From Cyclobacteriaceae bacterium (GTDB lineage Bacteria > Bacteroidota > Bacteroidia > Cytophagales > Cyclobacteriaceae), in assembly GCA_025455225.1 (NCBI GenBank), contig JALOMY010000190.1, positions 1 to 5,880 of the forward strand: 5,880 nucleotides of DNA, written 5' to 3'. The notes under the pieces are model-generated. The model made no database searches and was not told the origin of the DNA. It saw nothing but the letters and a program-made list of their open reading frames with translations. Position 1 is the stretch's first letter; each line of letters begins with the position of its first letter. A program made the position numbers and the translations under genes. Positions 1-5,880 of this stretch are shown here, piece by piece.

Positions 1-242
1 TGAAAACCAACCTGTATCAAATGAAATCCTTTGTAAAAGACGGATCTCAGACCGATGCCTATTTTAAAGTTCTTAACGACCACGAATATGAATGGGGATT
101 TGAAACACCAACGAAAGCCAGGATTCGCTATTCCATTACTCTAAATCCGGCAGAACAAACCTGGAAGGAATCCGGAGAATACTCTTCCGATGGTACGAAT
201 TGGTACCCGTTCATTACAATGAACCTCAGAAAAACAGAATAA
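1..242 (+). CDS. C-terminal part of a small DUF1579-like protein (5' end outside window)
   Basis: The reading frame is open from the left edge (first full codon at position 3) to a TAA at 240-242, so 79 residues are visible. The ATG at 21 is probably an internal methionine, because the frame continues upstream through KTNLYQ. The visible part alternates beta-strand-like segments: a charged stretch around HEYEWGFETP, then IRYSITL, then a closing GEYSSDGTNWYPFITMNL. That ending (Gly-Glu-Tyr, Ser-x-Asp-Gly, Trp, Phe, then a hydrophobic strand) resembles the end of DUF1579-type lipocalin-like proteins of unknown function. The match is from memory of the family pattern and could be to a neighbouring beta-barrel family. 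No signal peptide can be judged because the N-terminus is missing. The gene ends 95 bases before the DUF72 gene on the same strand. Confidence 0.6.
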   Translation, partial: KTNLYQMKSFVKDGSQTDAYFKVLNDHEYEWGFETPTKARIRYSITLNPAEQTWKESGEYSSDGTNWYPFITMNLRKTE

Positions 243-337
243 TTCAATCCTTAATCATAAACGAATGGAAGCAAACATTATCCTATCCGTTACTTTATAA
301 AAGAAATTGTTTACAGTGGTGATTAGTATATTGCTCC

Positions 338-1258
338 ATGGAATTTGGACGAGTGCCTGTTGAGGAATTAGAACGGATTGATTTTTCACTTCCATCAGAT
401 CCTGCATCAAACCGTGAACTATCAAGAAACGGTTATCAAGCTGAAAATAAATTTTATTTCTATTATGGATCGACTAAATGGAGTTATCCGGAGTGGATAG
501 GACGCTGGTATCCGAAAGGAACGAAATCCGGACAGTTCCTGGAACGTTACGCACAACTATTCAACAGCATAGAATTAAATGCTACGTATTACCGAATGCC
601 TACCTATAAACAAACCCATGATTGGAAAAATAAGGTCAGAGAATCTTTTCGTTTTTGCCCAAAGTTTGTTGACCAGATTACACATATCAGGCGATTACGC
701 GAAACACAAAGCTTAGTAAACGAATTTCTTGAAGGCATCTCCGGATTTGGTGAAAACCTGGGACCGGTTCTATTCATGCCCCATCCAGCCATGGGACCCA
801 AACATTTAGATACAATAATTCAATTTTTAGATTCCATACCCCGCGAAATTCCGGTAGCAGTTGAATTACGACATCAAGATTGGTTTACTGAAAAAACTGT
901 ATTTAATCAGCTTTGCCGGGAACTGGAGAACCAGAACCGATCTACCGTAATTACGGATACAGCCGGAAGAAGAGATTGCATTCACATGCAGTTAACTTCA
1001 AGAACGGTTATGATCCGTTTTGTTGGCAATGATTTGCATCCAACTGATTATACAAGAATTGATCAGTGGGTTGCCCGGATTAAACAATGGAAAGATCAGG
1101 GCATTCAGAACATCTATTTTTTTGTGCATCAACAGGATGAAAATTTAGTTCCTGAACTTAGCTATTACCTGGTTAAGCAATTGAATACCCGGTTAGGATT
1201 GTCCATTACATCACCGGAACCCTTCCAAACTAATCTGCTGTTTGATAAAATTGATTAA
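338..1258 (+). CDS. DUF72 (YecE-like) family protein
   Basis: This 306-residue protein carries DUF72 family hallmarks in order: YYGSTKWSYPEW (about 42-53), the segment SIELNATYYRMP (77-88), RFCPKF (105-110), GPVLFMPHP (142-150), AVELRHQDWF (174-183), VITDTAGRR (204-212) and RFVGNDLHPTDY (227-238), ending with IYFFVHQ (259-265). The family has a TIM-barrel-like fold and no established biochemical function; the E. coli member is YecE. Length is somewhat above the typical family size because of an N-terminal extension of about 40 residues. Its opening (MEFGRV...IDFSLP) resembles that of Bacteroidota members, which supports the ATG at 338. No Shine-Dalgarno precedes it. No signal peptide or membrane segment is seen, so it is probably cytoplasmic. 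It ends 60 bases before cysS on the same strand, so co-transcription is possible but unproven. Confidence 0.92.
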   Translation: MEFGRVPVEELERIDFSLPSDPASNRELSRNGYQAENKFYFYYGSTKWSYPEWIGRWYPKGTKSGQFLERYAQLFNSIELNATYYRMPTYKQTHDWKNKVRESFRFCPKFVDQITHIRRLRETQSLVNEFLEGISGFGENLGPVLFMPHPAMGPKHLDTIIQFLDSIPREIPVAVELRHQDWFTEKTVFNQLCRELENQNRSTVITDTAGRRDCIHMQLTSRTVMIRFVGNDLHPTDYTRIDQWVARIKQWKDQGIQNIYFFVHQQDENLVPELSYYLVKQLNTRLGLSITSPEPFQTNLLFDKID

Positions 1259-1314
1259 TCAAACTACCTCTACTCTAACTGTACTTTTTAGTAGTTTGGC
1301 AGCGGATTTTAGTA
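1251..1314. repeat. Cluster of short symmetric repeats between the DUF72 gene and cysS
   Basis: Three elements overlap here. TTGATTAATCAA at 1251-1262 is a perfect 12-base palindrome spanning the DUF72 stop codon. CAAACTAC (1260-1267) is exactly inverted as GTAGTTTG (1291-1298), giving an 8-base stem around a 23-base loop. TTTTAGTA occurs twice, at 1286-1293 and 1307-1314, 21 bases apart. The 8-base stem has no T-run directly after it, so it is a poor intrinsic terminator. The elements may form an mRNA structure or an operator for cysS, but in AT-rich DNA short repeats of this size also arise by chance. Confidence 0.35.
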
Positions 1315-1318
1315 CTTT

Positions 1319-2818
1319 ATGAAGCTCTACGAACAATTTCCTGTATCCATTACCAATTCATTATCCGGAAAAAAAGAACCTTTTGTACCACTCAATTCAC
1401 CCTTTGTTGGCATGTATTCGTGTGGTCCAACCGTTTACAATGAAGTCCACCTTGGTAACCTTAGAACCTTTACTGCCTTCGATGTTGTCTATCGTTACCT
1501 GTCTTACATTGGCTACGTAGTACGGTATGTACGGAACATAACCGATGCCGGACATCTTACTAATGATGCAGGAGAAGGGGTTGACCGTATTGAAGAAAGC
1601 GCCAAACTTGAGCAGCTAGAACCCATGGAAATTGTTCAGAAGTATACTACCAGCTTCCATGAGATATGCCGGATTTTCAACATCCTCCCTCCCAGCATAG
1701 AACCAACAGCTACTGGCCATATCATTGAACAGATTGAAATGGTAAAAAAAATCATGGCCAACGGTTATGCTTATGAAGTCAACGGTTCAGTCTATTTTGA
1801 TGTACGCAGATTCATGGAAAAATATAAGTACGGTGAACTGAGTGGACGAAACATTGATGAATTACAGGAAGGCACCCGCGAATTGGATCGTCAGGATGAG
1901 AAAAAAAATTCAATCGATTTTGCCATCTGGAAGGCGGTTTCCCCTAACCACATTCAACGCTGGCCCTCTCCCTGGGGTGAAGGGATACCGGGATGGCACC
2001 TGGAGTGTTCAGCCATGGGCACCAAATACCTGGGTAAACAATTTGATATTCATGGAGGTGGCATGGACTTAAAGTTTCCCCATCACGAATGCGAAATTGC
2101 CCAGAATGTCGGTGCATTTGGTACCTCACCGGTTCGATATTGGATGCACTCGAATATGCTGACGGTTAACGGTGAAAAAATGAGTAAGTCCAAAGGCAAC
2201 TCCTTCTTGCCCCGTGAATTGTTCACCGGATCTCACCCCCTATTAAACAAGGCTTACAGCCCCATGTCTGTTAGGTTCTTTATGCTGCAATCACACTACA
2301 GCAGCACATTGGATTTCTCGAATGAAGCTTTAAGTGCTGCCGAAAAAGGTTACAAAAAACTTTCCAATGCCCTAACCACAGTAAAGAAACTAAAATTCCA
2401 ACCCCTTGGTGCGGAAGATCATGATTTACGATCGGAACTGAATCGTTTAATCGATGGCTGTTATCTCAACATGAGCGATGACTTTAACACGGCAAAAACG
2501 TTAGCCATATTGTTTGAAATGGCATCGCGGATTAATGACTGGAATTCCGGTAAGGGTACCGCGGTTTCTGAGGCAACGTTTAATCGATTTAAGCAAACCT
2601 ATATCGATTTTTTGGAGCAAGTACTGGGTTTGCGTGAAGAAGAAGAACATAATCAGGAGATGGTCGATGGAATTATCCAGGTATTGATTGAATTACGAAA
2701 GAAAGCACGTACCGATAAAAACTATGCATTATCAGACAAAATTCGGGACGATCTCAAAGCTATGGGTGTGCAGTTAATGGACGGCAAAGATGGATCGATG
2801 TCGTACTCAATTGAATGA
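1319..2818 (+). CDS. cysS: Cysteinyl-tRNA synthetase
   Basis: This 499-residue class I aminoacyl-tRNA synthetase charges tRNA-Cys with cysteine using ATP in the cytoplasm. The HIGH-type motif is HLGN at 44-47 and the KMSKS loop is at 287-291. By alignment with the E. coli enzyme, the catalytic zinc that selects cysteine would be held by Cys35 (in YSCGPTVYN), Cys230 (in GWHLEC), His255 and Glu259 (in FPHHECEIAQ); all four are present. The C-terminal part (about 375-440) is the DALR-type helical domain with the DDFNTA segment, followed by a short end containing SDKIRDDL. Length is slightly above the roughly 460 residues of E. coli CysS. The ATG at 1319 places the start about 30 residues before CGPTVYN, as expected. 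The WPSPWGEGIPGWHLECSAMG stretch resembles Bacteroidota enzymes. The stop touches the stop of the opposing gene with no gap. Confidence 0.98.
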   Translation: MKLYEQFPVSITNSLSGKKEPFVPLNSPFVGMYSCGPTVYNEVHLGNLRTFTAFDVVYRYLSYIGYVVRYVRNITDAGHLTNDAGEGVDRIEESAKLEQLEPMEIVQKYTTSFHEICRIFNILPPSIEPTATGHIIEQIEMVKKIMANGYAYEVNGSVYFDVRRFMEKYKYGELSGRNIDELQEGTRELDRQDEKKNSIDFAIWKAVSPNHIQRWPSPWGEGIPGWHLECSAMGTKYLGKQFDIHGGGMDLKFPHHECEIAQNVGAFGTSPVRYWMHSNMLTVNGEKMSKSKGNSFLPRELFTGSHPLLNKAYSPMSVRFFMLQSHYSSTLDFSNEALSAAEKGYKKLSNALTTVKKLKFQPLGAEDHDLRSELNRLIDGCYLNMSDDFNTAKTLAILFEMASRINDWNSGKGTAVSEATFNRFKQTYIDFLEQVLGLREEEEHNQEMVDGIIQVLIELRKKARTDKNYALSDKIRDDLKAMGVQLMDGKDGSMSYSIE

Positions 2819-4366
2819 TTACTCCTTCTTCTCTGAATTACTGACAAAGGCAACAAATTTACTATCGGGTGACCATGATGGGACGTTAATGGTCCCCTGG
2901 CCTCCATACAAGTAGGCAATTACCCGGGGTGCTCCACCGTTCACTGGCATCATCCGAAGCATGACTCGTTTGTAAAATGGGTGATCTTTTGGATCAATAG
3001 TAGTTGGAAACGAGATAAAAACCATCCATTTCCCATCCGGTGAGATGTGAGGAAACCAATCGTTATACTCATCGAATGTTAGTTGTTCCCTGGAAGAACC
3101 GTCCGGCTTCATCCTCCAGATCTGCATGGTGCCTGATTCGCTTGAGTTGTAATAAATATATTTTCCATCAGGAGAATATTCCGGCCCGTCTACATGAAAA
3201 TACGAGTTGTTGGTAAGCTTAATCTCCTGACCGCCCTGAATATTGATTTTATAAATATCATACCAGGGATTCTCGCGTTGTCCCACAAAGACAACCTCTT
3301 TACCATTGGGTGACCAGCCGTGCCAATACGAGGGTGTCTTTTCAGTAACCAGCCTTGGAACTCCACCACCTAAAGGAAGAACATATACGGTTGATCCGCC
3401 TCCGGGTAAATTATCCCGATGATGACTTATGGCCAGCATCTTTCCGTCAAATGAAATTCCATGATCATTGTTATTACGGTTGGCAAAACCCGTATCGAAC
3501 TTTTCGGGTTTTCCTCCTTCAGCCGGAATTTTGTACAATAAACCACCTTGATTATAGAGAAGATGTTTCCCATCCGGCATCCAATTAGGTGCTTCGAAAG
3601 AACCCGTATCTTCATGTATGACTTTGCGTTTGCCATCAAATACATTGATAATTTCAAGCCTGCTTCCTAAATAACCATCGCGGTAGGCATTATAAGCATC
3701 AGGCACTGGTTTATCGATCCTGACATTCCAAACAACAGCCTCTTCCAAAACCGTTTCATTATGGGCTGAAATAAAAAGGCCAACCAAAACCTCGTCTCCA
3801 ATTGTTTCAAGTGTATGCGACCCGATGAACTGAAGGGGTTCGCCAACATGCGCTGCTCTCATGATATACGTCTTTCCGGTTCGCTCGATTTGTATAATCT
3901 GTGGATTCACTTTTTTTGACCTGATTTCATCTTCCGGATCCCGCATGAAAGCACCCTGAAGCGGTCTCCATTGCATTGAGGTTAACCCGTCTCCGTGTAA
4001 CGTGGCACTAATGTGTGGAGAATTGTCCTCCTTTGTGGCACGAACCATCCAGCCTACTTTTCTATGCGGATCGGTGCCTTTCCCGGTAAATTGAAAATTA
4101 GCAGTAAGAATAAAATCACCCTTTATTTTCCGATAGCTGAAATGAAATTCATCGCGGCCAAACCAAATATTATAACCTCCGCCACGAAGTTTATAGACTT
4201 GTAGTTGTTGATCATATTCAGTCGTACCTGTCTTTTTTGGATTACCGATATCTTCATGATTATCAAAGATTCCAACGGTATTTTGCGCAACGACCGGTGT
4301 AATTAATCCCATCAGAAATAAAGCAGATACGATGGCTTTCATATGAATTCGAAATTTTAATACCAT
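2819..4366 (-). CDS. Secreted beta-sandwich plus PD40 (TolB-like) beta-propeller protein
   Basis: The 515-residue product begins with a signal peptide (hydrophobic core about 11-26, likely cleavage after VVAQ, about residue 28), so it is predicted to be exported to the periplasm or beyond. Residues about 30-220 form a beta-rich domain resembling DUF1349/LamG-like sandwiches (FHFSYRKIKGDFILTANF, GWMVRA, DEVLVGLFISAHN). Residues about 235-512 contain six PD40-type repeats built around (S/F)-P-(D/N)-G-K: NWMPDGK, ISFDGK, GWSPNGK, EYSPDGK, HISPDGK and SWSPDSK, which suggests a six-bladed propeller. Such proteins are often labelled TolB family, but the TolB N-terminal domain is absent and no tol or pal gene is nearby, so a Tol role is not supported. 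The role is unknown; carbohydrate or peptide binding is only a guess. Met9 (codon 4340-4342) is an equally good start, since it begins directly at the signal peptide. No Shine-Dalgarno precedes either start. Confidence 0.9.
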   Translation of the reverse strand: MVLKFRIHMKAIVSALFLMGLITPVVAQNTVGIFDNHEDIGNPKKTGTTEYDQQLQVYKLRGGGYNIWFGRDEFHFSYRKIKGDFILTANFQFTGKGTDPHRKVGWMVRATKEDNSPHISATLHGDGLTSMQWRPLQGAFMRDPEDEIRSKKVNPQIIQIERTGKTYIMRAAHVGEPLQFIGSHTLETIGDEVLVGLFISAHNETVLEEAVVWNVRIDKPVPDAYNAYRDGYLGSRLEIINVFDGKRKVIHEDTGSFEAPNWMPDGKHLLYNQGGLLYKIPAEGGKPEKFDTGFANRNNNDHGISFDGKMLAISHHRDNLPGGGSTVYVLPLGGGVPRLVTEKTPSYWHGWSPNGKEVVFVGQRENPWYDIYKINIQGGQEIKLTNNSYFHVDGPEYSPDGKYIYYNSSESGTMQIWRMKPDGSSREQLTFDEYNDWFPHISPDGKWMVFISFPTTIDPKDHPFYKRVMLRMMPVNGGAPRVIAYLYGGQGTINVPSWSPDSKFVAFVSNSEKKE

Positions 4367-4431
4367 GAAAGTTAAGATAATTGAAACGAACTTTCTGAGA
4401 TTGCTACCGGTTTAAATTAGACTTACATTCG

Positions 4432-4674
4432 ATGATGCTGAAAAAAATTTTTATCCTGCCCATTCGGTTTTATCAGCTCAGTATTTCACCTTACCTGGGC
4501 GCCCACTGCCGGCATACTCCCACCTGTTCTCAATACACTATTGAAGCCATTCAGGAATGGGGTGTAGTTAAAGGAACCTGGTTAGGAATGAAACGAATCG
4601 CCCGGTGTCATCCCTGGGGAACAAGTGGATACGATCCGGTACCAAAACGGCACATTCAAAAAAAAACAATCTGA
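4432..4674 (+). CDS. yidD: YidD membrane protein insertion efficiency factor
   Basis: This 80-residue protein shows the whole YidD signature: an amphipathic N-terminal segment (KKIFILPIRFYQLSISPYLG, 4-23), then CRHTPTCSQY (26-35) with Cys26 and Cys32, then RCHPWGTSGYDPVP (58-71) with Cys59. YidD is a small inner-membrane-associated protein that assists YidC/Sec-dependent insertion of membrane proteins; its exact mechanism is not established. The length is typical of the family. Two consecutive ATG codons (4432 and 4435) could serve as the start, a difference of one residue. No Shine-Dalgarno is visible. In many bacteria yidD lies between rnpA and yidC; here it stands alone, divergent from the PD40 gene and convergent with a fucosidase gene. 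The end of the gene contains a run of nine or more A residues. Confidence 0.96.
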   Translation: MMLKKIFILPIRFYQLSISPYLGAHCRHTPTCSQYTIEAIQEWGVVKGTWLGMKRIARCHPWGTSGYDPVPKRHIQKKTI

Positions 4675-4687
4675 GTAATCTTTTAAT

Positions 4688-4750
4688 TAAGTGGCTTATT
4701 AGCGGATTTGAATATTTATAAACGTGTAATACGCTAAGTCAAGTCACTTA
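4688..4750 (+). terminator. Long imperfect hairpin between convergent yidD and fucosidase genes
   Basis: TAAGTGGCTT (4688-4697) pairs with AAGTCACTTA (4741-4750), giving ten pairs including one G-U. After a 1 x 3 internal loop, TTAGCG (4699-4704) pairs with CGCTAA (4732-4737) around a 27-base AT-rich loop. The G-U pair forms only in the plus-strand transcript (C-A mismatch on the other), so the structure suits yidD mRNA slightly better. The position between two convergent stop codons suggests a transcript-end structure serving one or both genes. No strong T-run follows on either strand, so it is not a classic intrinsic terminator. Confidence 0.4.
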
Positions 4751-4755
4751 CTTTG

Positions 4756-5880
4756 TCAATAATCCGCATTAAATAATTGAACTTCCCCTAATATCGGATT
4801 AGCCTTTGAATCCGTAATCCGAACCCTGATTTTTTCGGTTTCAATCTTATCAAACTTAAGAATGCGTTTATTCCCCACTGTGGTTCCATTCGTTATGACC
4901 TGGTAATGCTTATCGATCCACGCCTCCACTTCGAATGATTTTATACGTTGACCATATTCGATTCCTTCAATGAGAAGAATTCTATTCATAGACACCGGCT
5001 CATCAAATGTCAGTTCAATCTCGGCCACACGATCATCGGAAGCCCAATAGGTTTCAGGTTTACCATCGATTAATTGATTACCCGCATATCCCCTTTTCTG
5101 AGATGTTGTTCTAACTTCAGACTTACCAGCCAGGTTAGTGGAAAAAGATTGATCAATGGCTTGCCTGAATTCCATCAATCGTACGGAATCATTCGGATGG
5201 ATTAACCCCCTGCGATCAACCGGAACATTCAGTAAAAGATTACCACCTCTTCCGATGGATCCGTAATAGATATCCATTAACTCATTAAGAGTTTTAACCT
5301 GATTATCAGTCTCCGGACTATAAAACCAACCCGGCCTGATCGACACATCGCACTCGGCCGGAACCCAATGGCTTCCATCTTCATGTCCGGAAGTAAGCTC
5401 CTGGTAGTTCGGATATCCTGGGTAAACTTTATCCGCATTTAATGTACACCAGTTCGTTTCACCGACAAACCCCTTTTCATTTCCAACCCATCTGCATCCC
5501 GGCCCACCATCGCTGAAAATGATTGCCTGCGGCTGAAGCTTGTATACCGTAGAATTAAATAAGGGCCAGTCGTATTCCTGTCGCTTTCCATTTGGGCCTT
5601 CCCCATTTGCACCATCAAACCATTGCTCGAACACTTCTCCGTAATTTCCCAAAACTTCCTCCAGCATATTTACAAAAACCTGGTTATACCGGTCGGTTCC
5701 GTAATCGGGATGATTGCGATCCCAGGGTGATAAATACACGCCAAATTTTAGTCCATACTCACGACAGGCATCAGATAATTCACGCAACAAATCGCCCTTA
5801 CCTTCTTTCCAAATACTTTCACGTACAGTGTGTTTACTATATTGACTGGGCCACAAACAAAAACCATCATGATGTTTGGC
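4756..5880 (-). CDS. Alpha-L-fucosidase (GH29), C-terminal part with discoidin-like domain; N-terminus outside window
   Basis: The frame is open to the right edge, giving 374 visible residues; roughly the first hundred, including any signal peptide, lie beyond it. The visible part opens with AKHHDGFCLWPSQYS, the GH29 motif whose histidines line the fucose pocket, followed by SDACREYGLKFGVYLSPWDR. The retaining nucleophile is very likely the Asp of QWFDGANGEG (residue 89 of the visible part). The acid/base is less certain; Glu135 in WVGNEKG or Glu141 in GETNW are candidates. PAECDVSIRPGWFY and GRGGNLLLNVPVD complete the catalytic domain. About the last 120 residues, starting near SEVRTTSQKRG with DGKPETYWAS, form an F5/8 type C (CBM32-like) module. 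The architecture resembles GH29 subfamily B enzymes acting on alpha-1,3/1,4-linked fucose; the linkage is inferred. Secretion or periplasmic location is likely for the family but cannot be seen here. Confidence 0.93.
   Translation of the reverse strand, partial: AKHHDGFCLWPSQYSKHTVRESIWKEGKGDLLRELSDACREYGLKFGVYLSPWDRNHPDYGTDRYNQVFVNMLEEVLGNYGEVFEQWFDGANGEGPNGKRQEYDWPLFNSTVYKLQPQAIIFSDGGPGCRWVGNEKGFVGETNWCTLNADKVYPGYPNYQELTSGHEDGSHWVPAECDVSIRPGWFYSPETDNQVKTLNELMDIYYGSIGRGGNLLLNVPVDRRGLIHPNDSVRLMEFRQAIDQSFSTNLAGKSEVRTTSQKRGYAGNQLIDGKPETYWASDDRVAEIELTFDEPVSMNRILLIEGIEYGQRIKSFEVEAWIDKHYQVITNGTTVGNKRILKFDKIETEKIRVRITDSKANPILGEVQLFNADY

Noticed and set aside
21..23. ATG at 21 as the start of a complete 73-residue gene.
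   Set aside because: The frame continues upstream to the left edge with plausible coding residues, and the C-terminal beta pattern needs a preceding domain, so the gene is taken as partial.
243..337. Gap between the first gene and the DUF72 gene, examined for a terminator, promoter or small RNA.
   Set aside because: It is AT-rich with no stable hairpin, no TAnnTTTG match at proper spacing and no small coding frame with support.
1842..2129. Open frames on both strands inside cysS.
   Set aside because: They lie wholly within the conserved catalytic core of cysS and show no recognisable protein features.
2722..2919. Minus-strand open frame crossing the cysS end and the PD40 gene end.
   Set aside because: It overlaps two well-supported genes in another frame, has no family motif and looks like a shadow of the coding sequence.
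3355..4204. Several short open frames on both strands inside the PD40 gene.
   Set aside because: They are shadows of a gene with a clear signal peptide and repeated PD40 motifs, and have no independent support.
4401..4431. TTG at 4401-4403 and TACATTCG at 4424-4431, resembling a Bacteroidota -33/-7 promoter (TTTG, TAnnTTTG) with 20-base spacing on the plus strand.
   Set aside because: The -7 element has a mismatch and would place the transcription start a few bases inside the annotated yidD start. That is possible only with very unusual leaderless or later initiation, so it is not called as a promoter.
4702..4767. GCGGATT (4702-4708) and its inverse AATCCGC (4761-4767) as an alternative stem.
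   Set aside because: It overlaps and competes with the longer hairpin at 4688-4750, and its right arm lies inside the fucosidase coding region, so it is the weaker option.
5854..5856. TTG on the minus strand as a possible start of the fucosidase.
   Set aside because: The frame is open beyond it to the window edge and encodes AKHHDGFC, a core GH29 motif, so the TTG is an internal leucine codon and the gene is truncated by the window.

Overview
The window looks like an ordinary piece of a Bacteroidota chromosome (or that of a close relative in the same superphylum). Four things point there: the cysteinyl-tRNA synthetase variant, a secreted PD40 protein of a type common in that phylum, a multidomain GH29 fucosidase, and no Shine-Dalgarno sequence before any of the four starts that can be seen. 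The base composition is moderately AT-rich. The assignment is inferred from protein motifs and was not tested by a search.

Layout. Positions 1-242 (+) hold the 3' end of a small protein resembling the DUF1579 family. A 95-base gap with nothing recognisable follows. A DUF72 (YecE-like) gene (338-1258, +) precedes cysS (1319-2818, +) by 60 bases, and this leader contains several short symmetric repeats. The stop codon of cysS directly abuts the stop codon of a convergent gene (2819-4366, -) for a secreted beta-sandwich plus PD40-propeller protein. A 65-base divergent gap separates that gene from yidD (4432-4674, +). A short convergent gap containing a long imperfect hairpin follows, and then the C-terminal part of an alpha-L-fucosidase (4756-5880, -) whose N-terminus lies beyond the window.

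How the genes relate. cysS (translation) and yidD (membrane protein insertion) are housekeeping genes. The PD40 protein appears to be exported, and the fucosidase family usually is, although its N-terminus is not visible here. A scavenging role for fucose-containing glycans is plausible. The two are separated by yidD on the other strand, so they are not one operon, and no SusC/SusD pair, regulator or transporter is visible. DUF72 and cysS could be co-transcribed. I found no mobile element, CRISPR array, tRNA, rRNA or defence system, and nothing that amounts to a new system. The points most worth a second look are the domain architecture of the PD40 protein, the zero-gap convergent junction, and the two intergenic repeat structures.
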